Source: an uncultured Lachnospiraceae bacterium
GTDB lineage: Bacteria; Bacillota; Clostridia; Lachnospirales; Lachnospiraceae
Direction: 5' to 3'
DNA: 64,000 bases
NCBI GenBank assembly: GCA_948473115.1
Contig: CAOKWI010000013.1
Coordinates: 1 to 64,000 of the forward strand
Shown: positions 1-7,437 of the stretch, piece by piece
Layout: each line of letters begins with the position of its first letter
Position numbering within the stretch: position 1 is the first letter of the stretch
Notes under the pieces: model-generated
Database searches by the model: none
What the model was told of the DNA's origin: nothing
The model's input: the letters and a program-made list of their open reading frames with translations, nothing else
Translations under genes and position numbers: made by a program

Positions 1-30
1 TTACTTAAACCTTCTAAGATTTGTGAGGTT

Positions 31-57
31 TTAGAAAATTGATTTCCGTGGCCGCAC
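31..57 (-). CDS. Possible 8-residue leader ORF with strong RBS
   Basis: On the minus strand an AAGGAGG site (64-70) stands six bases before a GTG that opens an eight-codon ORF (VRPRKSIF, TAA stop). No longer frame with a start codon was found before the left edge. The arrangement suits a leader peptide or the 5' untranslated region of a gene lying off the left edge, transcribed away from the XRE repressor. The RBS and ORF are seen directly; the leader role is inferred. Confidence 0.3.
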   Translation of the reverse strand: MRPRKSIF

Positions 58-136
58 CGTTTTCCTCCTTTCCTTTTCCCGCCGTTTGTGGTATGATTTA
101 GGTTGATTTATGGTTAAATCCCAATACATAGTATAA

Positions 137-189
137 CTCGTAAATACGCAAGTGTCAATATATTTACGAGAATTATTTGCGTAAATCCG
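137..189. promoter_or_regulatory. Operator-like repeats between divergent transcripts
   Basis: CTCGTAAAT (137-145) and ATTTACGAG (162-170) form a perfect 9-bp inverted repeat. A further related copy, GCGTAAATCCGAG, starts at 180. They lie directly upstream of the XRE repressor gene and between it and the leftward transcript. This is the usual layout for autorepression by a phage or ICE type repressor. Binding by this repressor is inferred. Confidence 0.5.
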
Positions 190-203
190 AGAGGAGGATG
201 TTT

Positions 204-635
204 ATGTTTGCCAGCCTACTAAAACAGTTACGAGCTAAAAAGGGCGTCTCTCAGCTGGAGCTTGCCAAAGCCATTGGTGTTTCCAATGGGAATGTGGGTG
301 ACTGGGAAAGGGGGAGGAGTAAGCCCGGCTATGATGCCTTAATCGCACTATCTCGTTTTTTCGAGGTCAGTGCGGGACGGCTTCTTGAAATTCCCGAAGT
401 CAGTGACTTGGTTTGTGATGGAGTGCCTCTATCAGAAGCAGAGGCCGATTTAATAGCGATGTACCGCATACTTGATGATCGTGGGCGGGAAGATGTTTTT
501 GATTTTGTAACCATGAAGTATGAAAAGGCCACCGGGGAAAAAGGCTCTATTTACTCAACATATATCGAAGACGAAAACGCGCGGAAAAAAAGCGGCCCAC
601 CTCTGGGCCTTGATACCCGAGATGGAACCGCTTAA
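204..635 (+). CDS. XRE-family (Cro/CI-type) transcriptional regulator
   Basis: This 143-residue DNA-binding protein has an N-terminal helix-turn-helix (about residues 4-58) that reads as a textbook HTH_3 domain, with QLELAKAIGVS followed by VGDWERG. A C-terminal region of about 80 residues, with an acidic middle (SEAEADLIAMYRILDD) typical of repressor dimerisation tails, follows. The start is the ATG at 204, six bases after GAGGAGG (191-197); an ATG at 198 and a TTG at 177 are in frame but badly placed. It is probably the maintenance or immunity repressor of a mobile element whose other genes lie off the left edge. The upstream repeats suggest autoregulation. The domain is certain; the role is inferred from context. 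Confidence 0.9.
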   Translation: MFASLLKQLRAKKGVSQLELAKAIGVSNGNVGDWERGRSKPGYDALIALSRFFEVSAGRLLEIPEVSDLVCDGVPLSEAEADLIAMYRILDDRGREDVFDFVTMKYEKATGEKGSIYSTYIEDENARKKSGPPLGLDTRDGTA

Positions 636-926
636 TTTTTGGTCTTTTTTGATTTAGTTGTAAATCTTTTCTTGTCCCTTTGCTTTTTTGGGGGAAGGGG
701 ACTACTTCGATGCCCCAAAAGCCCTTGAAATGGGCAATGGGACAGGGTCTTTCGATTTTGGGCGATTTGTCCCATTGCAATCCGCCGTAAAGCTGTGTAG
801 TGGAGATACCCCCCTTGCACGCCTCGCACGCAGTCCGCACGCCCTTCCGGGGCGAATACTCCCCTAAAACGCCGGTTTCCCACAAAATTCGCACGCTATA
901 ACGCAGCGTTAGCACGCTGGCCCCCC
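636..926. other. Non-coding region with oriT-like inverted and GCACGC repeats
   Basis: No convincing gene is present. An 11-bp perfect inverted repeat, GCAATGGGACA (734-744) and TGTCCCATTGC (768-778), encloses a 23-base loop. To its right GCACGC occurs five times between about 813 and 918, and a TAACGC-A-GCGTTA palindrome lies near 898-910. Inverted repeats plus short iterated motifs beside a repressor are typical of transfer origins or replication/excision control regions of integrative elements. No relaxase is in the window, so the assignment is inference. Confidence 0.35.
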
Positions 927-955
927 TTGTTATTTGAAGGCGGGTCTGCTATACT
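927..955 (+). promoter_or_regulatory. Sigma-A promoter for a small RNA
   Basis: TTGTTA (927-932), a 17-base spacer and TATACT (950-955) make a near-consensus vegetative promoter. Initiation is expected at about 961-963, exactly at the base of the long hairpin that follows. Confidence 0.7.
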
Positions 956-961
956 TTACTC

Positions 962-1083
962 ATGGGCCGGGTGGCTCGTCTTCAAGGGTCTGCTGCTGTG
1001 ACTTCCGGGACGATGCCATCCGGCTCATTTTATACCACAAGCCCCCAGGAATGGCCTGCCTGCGCCGTTTCTGGGGGCTTTCG
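962..1083 (+). ncRNA. Structured small RNA candidate, about 120 nt
   Basis: The transcript expected from the promoter at 927-955 begins with a long hairpin. Bases 964-975 pair with 1015-1026 (including GU pairs), and after a small internal loop CGTC (977-980) pairs with GACG (1009-1012). An unpaired stretch follows, and then a 10-bp perfect stem AAGCCCCCAG (1039-1048) with CTGGGGGCTT (1071-1080) that ends in U-rich sequence, like an intrinsic terminator. No good ORF with an RBS lies inside. I do not recognise the family. Its position inside mobile-element DNA suggests a regulatory RNA, for example antisense or protein-titrating control of transfer. Confidence 0.6.
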
Positions 1084-1377
1084 TATGCTTGGGCATCGTC
1101 GCCCGCCGCACCGCTTGTGGGGCCTCCTGGGGCCTTTCTGGGCGCAAAAAAAGCGCCGACCGCAGCCGACGCCGTTTTTCTCAAAATAACTGCGACATCC
1201 CGCCCCTGTACCGGGGCCGTCCCGCCGCAAAACCGCCTAAAATCGGGCCTTTTCCACACTTGCCCCCGCCAGTCCCGCCCTTTCCCGCATTTCTCAGATA
1301 TGTTGTCCCCGTACACAATTGCGAAGCACTGTTCATCCGACAGCCGGTCTTTCACCTTTGCCTGCTTCTGCCTTCAG
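1084..1377. other. GC-rich stretch without a supported gene
   Basis: Open frames exist on both strands here, but none has a convincing RBS or recognisable domain. Their composition, rich in Pro, Arg and Gly, is what GC-rich non-coding DNA gives. It may be the outer end of the mobile element; no target-site duplication could be identified. Confidence 0.4.
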
Positions 1378-1428
1378 CAAAAGGGACTGCCGCTTATCGG
1401 ATTTTCATTCCAGAAAGCGACAGTCCCT
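1378..1428 (-). terminator. Intrinsic terminator, probably of the pgi transcript
   Basis: AGGGACTGCCGCTT (1382-1395) and AAGCGACAGTCCCT (1415-1428) pair over 14 bp with one mismatch around a 19-base loop. Read on the minus strand, the stem is followed by TTTT. It lies about 175 bases downstream of the pgi stop. Confidence 0.6.
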
Positions 1429-1494
1429 CATTTGAGTCCCTGTATATCACACACTGCTGCGCACGCGAATCCCAAAGCCTACAAGCTGGCCTGC

Positions 1495-1603
1495 GGGAAA
1501 CGCTTTCGTCAGCGTTTCCCTAATGAGGCGCACGGATTTGCAGGGGTAAATGTTGCTTCGCAACACAAATCCAGCGCGGGAAACGCTTTCATCAGCGTTT
1601 CCC
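1495..1603. repeat. Two copies of the GGGAAACGCT palindrome
   Basis: Arms GGGAAACGCT and AGCGTTTCCC flank a six-base loop at 1495-1520 and again at 1578-1603; the second copy touches the pgi stop codon. Between them, GGATTTG (1534-1540) and CAAATCC (1566-1572) enclose a GTTGC-TTC-GCAAC hairpin. Related copies occur at 4766-4791 and 53308-53333, so this is a dispersed family resembling REP elements. They may also act as 3'-end stabilisers. Confidence 0.75.
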
Positions 1604-3183
1604 TAAATATTCAATAACTCGCTGTATGCCTTCAGCGCTCCGTCCGTTTCATGGGCAAGCACTTTCTTCGCCAGAACCTTGCCAAGCTGTACGCCCTCCT
1701 GGTCGAAGCTGTTGATATTCCACACAAAGCCCTGGAACATTACCTTATTCTCAAAATGGGACAAAAGAGCGCCCAGTGCCTGGGGGGTCAGCTGTCCGCC
1801 GGTTATGATACTGGAGGGGCGGCCGCCCTCAAAGTTCTTATTGCGGTTCTCATCGGCTTTGCCGCAGGCAAACGCCACGATCTGCGCGGCCACATTGGCG
1901 CAAAGCTTCTGCTGGCTGGTGCTGTCCTGAATCACCACATCCCTGCCCATCTGGTTATTCTGAAAGCCCACAAACTGCAGGGGGACAATGTCCGTTCCCT
2001 GATGGAGCAGCTGATAGAAGGAATGCTGCCCGTTGGTGCCCGGCTCGCCGAAGATCACAGGGCCTGTGGAATAATTCACAGGCTCACCGAAACGGTTCAC
2101 TGACTTTCCGTTGGATTCCATGTCAAGCTGCTGCAGATGCGCGGGGAAACGGCTCAGCGCCTGGGAATAAGGCAGCACAGCCGTATTCCGGTAGCCAAGG
2201 ACATTTCTCTCATATACTCCTATCAGGGCATCCAGCATGGCAGGGTTTGTAAGCATATCCTTATTCTGTGCCAGCTTATCCTCCTCTGCCGCGCCCTCAA
2301 GGAACTTTGCAAACACCTCAGGACCAAATGCCAGGGACAATACCGCCCCGCCCACACCTGATGTGGAGGAGAACCGTCCGCCGATATAATCGTCCATGAA
2401 GAATGCCGCCAAATAATCATCGCTCTTTGCCAGGGGCGATGTCTCACTGGTAACGGCTATCATATGCCTGGAAGCGTCCAGTCCCGCATTTTTTAACGCA
2501 TCCTTCACGAAGGACTCGTTTGTCAATGTCTCCAGGGTCGTGCCGGATTTGGATACCAGCACAAACAGGGAGTGCGCCACGTCAATGGTGTTCAATACGG
2601 CGGCGGCATCGTCCGGATCCACATTGCTGATGAATCTCGCCTCCATCTTAAAAGTGTTGTTTGCCTTCGCCCAGTTTTCCAGGGCCAGATACATCGCCCG
2701 GGGTCCCAGGTCGCTTCCGCCGATACCGATCTGTACGACGGTGGTAAATTTCTCTCCTGCCGCGTTTGTGATCTCGCCGTTATGTACCTTATTCGCCAGT
2801 TCCGCGATCTTTTTCTGCTGCTCCACGTAAAAACTGCGCTTGTCCACGCCGTCAGCTACAACCGCCTCGCCCAGCTGCCCGCGGGTCATATGATGGAGCA
2901 CCATGCGTTTCTCCCCGGTATTGATCACCTCACCGTTGTAGAGCGCTTCAAATTTCTCCACAAGCTGGGTCTCTTCCGCCAATTTGGCAAGAGCCGCCAG
3001 GATCCCGTCATCCACCTGCTTTGCCGCATAATTGAAAGTAAGTCCCGCCGCCATGGGAACGCTGTATTTCTTCACACGTTCTGCGCCGTTCTCCCCGGCC
3101 ATTGCCTCCACAAGCTTTACGGGCACGGTCTTCTGCAGCTCCTGATATGCAGAAATGGTATCCAGATTTTTCCAGGTAATCAT
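1603..3183 (-). CDS. pgi: Glucose-6-phosphate isomerase
   Basis: Interconverts glucose 6-phosphate and fructose 6-phosphate in glycolysis and gluconeogenesis, in the cytoplasm. The 526-residue length is normal for the large bacterial form. Both family signatures are visible: DYIGGRFSSTSGVG in mid-protein and SFDQEGVQLGKVLAKK near the C terminus. The conserved active-site segment FGEPGTNGQHSFYQ and the SIS-domain motif IGIGGSDLGPRA (about residues 152-163) are also present. The ATG at 3183 follows AAGGAGGTGGG at slightly long spacing. It is a single-gene unit, with palindromic repeats and a terminator downstream. Nothing is missing; the assignment is secure. Confidence 0.97.
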   Translation of the reverse strand: MITWKNLDTISAYQELQKTVPVKLVEAMAGENGAERVKKYSVPMAAGLTFNYAAKQVDDGILAALAKLAEETQLVEKFEALYNGEVINTGEKRMVLHHMTRGQLGEAVVADGVDKRSFYVEQQKKIAELANKVHNGEITNAAGEKFTTVVQIGIGGSDLGPRAMYLALENWAKANNTFKMEARFISNVDPDDAAAVLNTIDVAHSLFVLVSKSGTTLETLTNESFVKDALKNAGLDASRHMIAVTSETSPLAKSDDYLAAFFMDDYIGGRFSSTSGVGGAVLSLAFGPEVFAKFLEGAAEEDKLAQNKDMLTNPAMLDALIGVYERNVLGYRNTAVLPYSQALSRFPAHLQQLDMESNGKSVNRFGEPVNYSTGPVIFGEPGTNGQHSFYQLLHQGTDIVPLQFVGFQNNQMGRDVVIQDSTSQQKLCANVAAQIVAFACGKADENRNKNFEGGRPSSIITGGQLTPQALGALLSHFENKVMFQGFVWNINSFDQEGVQLGKVLAKKVLAHETDGALKAYSELLNI

Positions 3184-3321
3184 AATTGATTCCCACCTCC
3201 TTGATTTTTTTCCGATCCAAAGAACCTTACCTTAAAATTATACTATTAAAGGGATGCAAATTCAAGCATAGGATTGGTTCCGAAACATTTCGAAACATTT
3301 CCTCGTTACAGTTTGGTCGAA

Positions 3322-3335
3322 GGCTGAACTGTTAC
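3322..3335 (-). repeat. Copy of the GTAACAGTTCAGCC motif
   Basis: GGCTGAACTGTTAC on the plus strand is the exact complement of a motif that recurs in intergenic DNA at 19688, 51042 and 51226, and degenerately at 4797, 4894, 45979 and 46146. Here it forms a short hairpin with GTTACAGTT just to its left, between the lipoprotein stop and the pgi start. Confidence 0.5.
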
Positions 3336-3340
3336 TTTCT

Positions 3341-4669
3341 TCAATACTCCAGCACGGTAACCTTATACCTGTAATTGCCGTCCTCCATGTATTCCTCCCC
3401 CCAGAACATCACCGCCTGATCCCCCAACACAGTCAGCTGCTCCATGCTCTCATAGCTTTCCTTATACAGGACCACAGGCTGGCTTTCGGCCTCTCCGTCC
3501 ACGATACGGATCCCGCTGATCTGGTAGGTGGAGTAATCCACCCACTCCATGAAAAACACGTGATCCCCGTTGACGCACACATAGGGGACAGGATCAAAGG
3601 AACCCGGATTGCCCTGCGCCAGTTCCCTTTTCACCGGCTGCGAACGGATATCCTCAATCAGATAAAGGGTTCCGTTCTCCTCCTGGACAAACAGGCCTGC
3701 GGGGGTATACCTGACGGGATAGACAGACTCCCGGGAATATTCCGTCAGTTCCACCATTGCGGCGGTATCCGGCAGAAGCAGCCAGTTGGAGTTATCCGGA
3801 TTTTCACCCGGAACCATCCCATTCTCCATTCCGCTCCCGGCCACATTGCTGCTCATCCGGTTTGTGCCCTCTCCCATTCCATCCCCGGCCACATAATCGT
3901 TGTCCGCCGGGATTCCGTTCTCCTCCAGTTCCCCCTCGGAGCCGGAATCCCCGAAAACGCTGACCTGATCCCGCACATAAACCTCGGAGCCGTCCTCGTT
4001 GGGAAGCACGCTTCTCCATGCCCGTCCGTTCCCTTTCATCTGAAACTGGATCTCCCGGCTCTGAAAAACTCCCTCCGCATCGACCTCCATCTCATAGCGG
4101 GTCACCTGCCATTCCCCGTAAGGATCACCTGTATCGCCATTCTGCCAGGAAAATAATTTTCCACCGTCCCCACTCCATACATAGGAAAAGGTTTCCTCAG
4201 GATTCTCCCACATACGGAGGGTCAGCCTGGTCTCCTGTTCCGGGGAAAAGACAATCAGCGCCATGTCCTCCCCCTCCTGTACTTCATAGGAGAGATACCG
4301 CCCTCCCGGAGCGATCCGCACATTCGCCATGAATCTTTCTTCCACAAGGATGCTGCTTATGACGGTATCCTCTCCTGTGTCAATGGTCTGATAGAAATAC
4401 TGGTCCTGATCCCTTTTCAAAAGATAGAGGATGTCCGTCCCCGGTTCTCCCCAGGACGCGCTGAGCACTTCCTCGAAATAGGAATATCCGCTTCCCACAT
4501 ACTCCTGGATATGCTCGATACGGAGTATCCCCGTATCCGCCGTAGGATACCCCGATGAGGGAAGTATGATTGTTTTATCCTGCTCCCTGTTTCCACAGCC
4601 CGCGAAGACCGAAACCACCATGAGTCCTTCCAGAATACATATAACGATAGCTTTTTTTCCCAGATTCAT
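3341..4669 (-). CDS. Lipoprotein of unknown function, downstream of a two-component system
   Basis: This is a secreted, membrane-anchored protein of 442 residues. The N terminus is a lipoprotein signal (MNLGKKAIVICILEGLMVVS, then VFAGC), with the lipidated cysteine at residue 25. The rest is rich in beta-strand-like segments with recurring WSGDGGKLFSW- and YLSYEVQEGED-like stretches, as in TolB or propeller-type folds, but no family is certain. The frame is open further upstream to 4783, yet that extension reads through a tandem GTGCCCTTTCCCTTCC repeat and a palindromic element, so the ATG at 4669 before the lipoprotein signal is preferred. It follows the sensor kinase gene and may be a regulated output or an accessory sensor of that system. 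Confidence 0.8.
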   Translation of the reverse strand: MNLGKKAIVICILEGLMVVSVFAGCGNREQDKTIILPSSGYPTADTGILRIEHIQEYVGSGYSYFEEVLSASWGEPGTDILYLLKRDQDQYFYQTIDTGEDTVISSILVEERFMANVRIAPGGRYLSYEVQEGEDMALIVFSPEQETRLTLRMWENPEETFSYVWSGDGGKLFSWQNGDTGDPYGEWQVTRYEMEVDAEGVFQSREIQFQMKGNGRAWRSVLPNEDGSEVYVRDQVSVFGDSGSEGELEENGIPADNDYVAGDGMGEGTNRMSSNVAGSGMENGMVPGENPDNSNWLLLPDTAAMVELTEYSRESVYPVRYTPAGLFVQEENGTLYLIEDIRSQPVKRELAQGNPGSFDPVPYVCVNGDHVFFMEWVDYSTYQISGIRIVDGEAESQPVVLYKESYESMEQLTVLGDQAVMFWGEEYMEDGNYRYKVTVLEY

Positions 4670-4687
4670 AGGTCCATCCCTGTTCCT

Positions 4688-4727
4688 TCCGTGCCCTTTC
4701 CCTTCCGTGCCCTTTCCCTTCCGTGCC
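4688..4727. repeat. Short tandem repeat, period 16
   Basis: The unit CCGTGCCCTTTCCCTT occurs about two and a half times immediately upstream of the lipoprotein start. It probably lies in the untranslated leader. Confidence 0.6.
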
Positions 4728-4765
4728 TTGGGAACCGTTATCCCATAACCAACAAGTTGGCTTGC

Positions 4766-4791
4766 GGGAAACGCTTTCATCATCGTTTCCC
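4766..4791. repeat. GGGAAACGCT palindrome, copy 3
   Basis: The left arm is GGGAAACGCT and the right arm ATCGTTTCCC (one mismatch against the family). It is preceded by CCAACAAGTTGGCTTGC, the same 17-base flank found beside the copy at 53308. It separates the kinase gene from the lipoprotein gene. Confidence 0.7.
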
Positions 4792-4796
4792 TAATT

Positions 4797-4909
4797 TTTA
4801 ACAGTTCCTTACGAAGAGAACTCTCTTTTGCTGCGCTATCAAAGCCTGCTGTGCCAACAAAGCCAGCTGCGCTGTCAAAGCCAGCTGCGCTGGCTTAACT
4901 GTTACCTGC
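4797..4909. repeat. Small element with TAACAGTT ends and an 18-bp tandem repeat
   Basis: TAACAGTTCC on the left and GGCTTAACTGTTACC on the right are inverted. Between them an 18-bp unit related to CAGCTGCGCTGTCAAAGC is repeated about three to four times (4832-4895). The right end overlaps the kinase stop codon. It resembles the TAACAGTTCAGCC-ended elements elsewhere in the window. Confidence 0.45.
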
Positions 4910-6469
4910 GGGAATGTACTGGTTCGCTGCCGGGAAACAGACCGTAAATGTGGTTGTCCCGCCGGGAATACTGTCCGCCGAGATCCGTCCCCCATGCTCC
5001 TCCATGATCCTGGCGACAATAGAAAGACCCAGACCGGAACTGCCCAGTTCCCTTGACCGTCCCTTATCCACCCTGTAAAATGGTTCGAAAATCGTTTCCA
5101 ATTCCTCCTGCCGGATTCCCTCCCCCTGGTTGGATACGGTAATCCATACCCAGCCGTCCTGATTTTCCTGCACTGTGGTTTCCATATGCCCATGGTTTCC
5201 CGGTTCTCCCTGCACTGCGATACGAATAAGGATCGGCTTCCCCGGCTCCCCGTACTTGATGGCATTGTCAATAATATTGATCAGCACCTGCCGGATCCTG
5301 TCCTCTTTTCCAAGCACGGGAAAATGCCCGTTGATCCCCTCCGTCACCAATGTATTGCCATACCGCCCTGCCTTGATCCCCATGGTCTCGCAGACACTTT
5401 TCAGAATCTGTGCCAGATCCAGCAGCCCCACCTCCTCCATGTCCGTCCTGTTCTGTAGTTCCAGCAGCTGCACCACCATCCGGTGAAGCCGGGTGCTCTC
5501 CCGCAGGATATGCTCCGTCCCGGTATAAAACAGATCTTCGTCCCCGGGACCGTTTTTTTCCATCAGCTGCGCAAATCCTGAAATGGTGGTAAGGGGCGTC
5601 TTCAACTCATGGGTCACATTATTATAAAATTCCTGCCGGCTGCTCCACAGCGCAAGGATGCGGTTCCTGTCCTCCTGGATCTTCCTGAACTGTTCCTCTA
5701 TCACACGGAGCATTTCCATGTCATTTAAATACAGTTCGCCGATCTCGTCCTTCCTCCCCTCCAACTGTAGCTTTCCCAGTATCGCACTGCCCTGCTGCCC
5801 TCCGGTAAGGTGGGCAGATATCTCGTTTGCCGCACGGCTGAGACTCCGGATGGGCGACAGGATCCGGTAGACCGTGAACCAGATCACCAGACAGATCAGG
5901 GTGAAAACCGCCACGGTGATCCCGATCATCCGCCTGATGGTATCCAGCTGTCCCCCGTACAGTTCCCCGTAGTCAAAGGTACTGCTGATAATGCCGACAG
6001 GCTGCTCTTTCCATATCACCGGCATGGAAAAATATACCTGGCACTGTCCGCCGCTTCCATAATGAACCGTAAAGGCTCCCGCCTGCTTTTGCGCCTGCAT
6101 GAAATCCTCCTGCACCCTGCGCGTTTCAAAGCTTTCCTCCTCTCCTGCCAACAGTTCCCCATCAGGACCGCAGAGAAAGACCTCCCGGTAACCGGCGCCC
6201 TTCAGCTGCCTTGCAATTTCCTCCCGATACTGTGCAAAGCCTGCGGCATCTACCCTGCTGTCGTTCAGCAGCAGCGTCTGCCGCACATAGAGCAGGCCGT
6301 TGTCGCGCACCCGCTGCATCTCTTCCGTGATCTGCCTTTCGATATGGTACTGCATCTGTATCCTTACAAAATATGCGGTAAAAAGCATCCCGACGATTCC
6401 GGGCATCAGGATCCAGAAGCTGATCCGGAACAGAATGCTGTGCACAAAGCTATGTTTCTTCCGGTACAT
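4895..6469 (-). CDS. Sensor histidine kinase (HAMP-HisKA-HATPase)
   Basis: A membrane-bound kinase of 524 residues that phosphorylates the response regulator encoded just upstream. Transmembrane segments at about 11-33 and 179-201 bracket an extracytoplasmic sensor region. A HAMP linker follows, then the H-box NVTHELKTPLTT with His287, the N-box IIDNAIKYG (Asn402), the G1 box VSNQGEG (446-451) and the G2 box GSSGLGLSI (476-484). All catalytic boxes are intact. The ATG at 6469 overlaps the end of the regulator gene by 20 bases, so the two are translationally coupled; the longer open frame to 6655 only shadows the regulator. The ligand cannot be told from sequence. Confidence 0.95.
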   Translation of the reverse strand: MYRKKHSFVHSILFRISFWILMPGIVGMLFTAYFVRIQMQYHIERQITEEMQRVRDNGLLYVRQTLLLNDSRVDAAGFAQYREEIARQLKGAGYREVFLCGPDGELLAGEEESFETRRVQEDFMQAQKQAGAFTVHYGSGGQCQVYFSMPVIWKEQPVGIISSTFDYGELYGGQLDTIRRMIGITVAVFTLICLVIWFTVYRILSPIRSLSRAANEISAHLTGGQQGSAILGKLQLEGRKDEIGELYLNDMEMLRVIEEQFRKIQEDRNRILALWSSRQEFYNNVTHELKTPLTTISGFAQLMEKNGPGDEDLFYTGTEHILRESTRLHRMVVQLLELQNRTDMEEVGLLDLAQILKSVCETMGIKAGRYGNTLVTEGINGHFPVLGKEDRIRQVLINIIDNAIKYGEPGKPILIRIAVQGEPGNHGHMETTVQENQDGWVWITVSNQGEGIRQEELETIFEPFYRVDKGRSRELGSSGLGLSIVARIMEEHGGRISADSIPGGTTTFTVCFPAANQYIPAGNS

Positions 6470-7160
6470 ACTTATACCCCACGCCAAACACCGTCTCAAT
6501 GGCCTCCCCTGCAAGAAGCTTCTTCCGAAGCCTCCGGACATGGATATCCACCGTCCTGGTGTCTCCCACATAATCATATCCCCAGACAGCATCCAGCAGT
6601 CTCTCCCTGGTGAAGACCTGTCTGGGATGCTGCACCATCCACAACAGCAGGTCATATTCCTTGGGTGTCAGCGCCACCACCTCGCCGTTCTGGAGCACCG
6701 TCCGCTCCTCCTCACAGATCACTCCCTCCGGAATCCTGATCTGCTCCCTTCCCCCTTTCCACGACGCTTTCCGAAACCGCCTGAGGACGGTCTGGATACG
6801 GATGTTGACCTCCCTTAGGTCAAAGGGCTTGGTGATGTAATCATCGGCCCCGCAGGACATCCCGTATACCTTGTCCTCAATGGCTCCCCGGGCTGTCAGC
6901 ATGATCACCGGGATATCGTAGCGTTCCGTAAAATACCGCAACAGATCCACGCCGCTCAGGTCAGGAAGCATCCAGTCCAGAAGCACGATCTGAGGCCTGA
7001 ATTTCTCCGCCGCGCGCATCCCATCCGCCCCGGTATAGGCACATTTTATTGCGTACCCCTCCCGGCACAGGTCATATTTCAGAATATCCGCAATGGGCTT
7101 CTCATCCTCTATGATCAGGATCTTGATCTGACCGTCTTCTGTCCGTTCCCCTTGTTCCAT
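6450..7160 (-). CDS. OmpR/PhoB-family response regulator
   Basis: This 236-residue transcription factor has an N-terminal receiver domain with an acidic pair in IIEDE, the phospho-acceptor Asp62 in LLDWMLPDLSG and the conserved Lys111 in TKPFD. The C-terminal winged helix (about 135-232) carries LTPKEYDLLLWMV and the recognition-helix region DTRTVDIHVRRLRKKL. It forms one unit with the sensor kinase that follows and the lipoprotein beyond. The start at 7160 follows AAGGGGTATGG. The target genes are unknown; the adjacent lipoprotein is the obvious candidate. Confidence 0.96.
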   Translation of the reverse strand: MEQGERTEDGQIKILIIEDEKPIADILKYDLCREGYAIKCAYTGADGMRAAEKFRPQIVLLDWMLPDLSGVDLLRYFTERYDIPVIMLTARGAIEDKVYGMSCGADDYITKPFDLREVNIRIQTVLRRFRKASWKGGREQIRIPEGVICEEERTVLQNGEVVALTPKEYDLLLWMVQHPRQVFTRERLLDAVWGYDYVGDTRTVDIHVRRLRKKLLAGEAIETVFGVGYKYVPEET

Positions 7161-7437
7161 TGTCCATACCCCTTATGTTTCCTGACACATACCAGTCCAT
7201 ATTTGGAAAGCCCACCTGTGCAGTTGCAATTCAACGGCCTGTCTGTATGCCATTTATGTAATGCAGACATGGCCCGCACAGGTGGAATCCGTTTCCATAC
7301 TTCCCGCCATGCCGCCTCCGGCGGCACAAACAATCAATGGGAAGAACGCCCTCCCGGCGGCACAGGCATTCCGTGGCAGGAACACTTCTTTTGCGTTCTT
7401 TCACAAAAATTTCATATGCATACAAATGTCTATGTAT
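7161..7437. other. Intergenic region upstream of the two-component operon
   Basis: The 277 bases between the regulator start and the asnB stop hold no supported gene. The promoter of the two-component operon should lie here; no consensus promoter stood out. Confidence 0.4.

Noticed and set aside
960..1617. Long open frames on both strands (for example 934-1617 plus and 960-1355 minus)
   Set aside because: They cross the small RNA's promoter-hairpin-terminator or the terminator region, lack a convincing RBS, and have the low-complexity composition of GC-rich non-coding DNA.
4670..4783. Longer N terminus for the lipoprotein
   Set aside because: It would translate a tandem repeat and part of a palindrome and would bury the lipoprotein signal 38 residues inside the protein.
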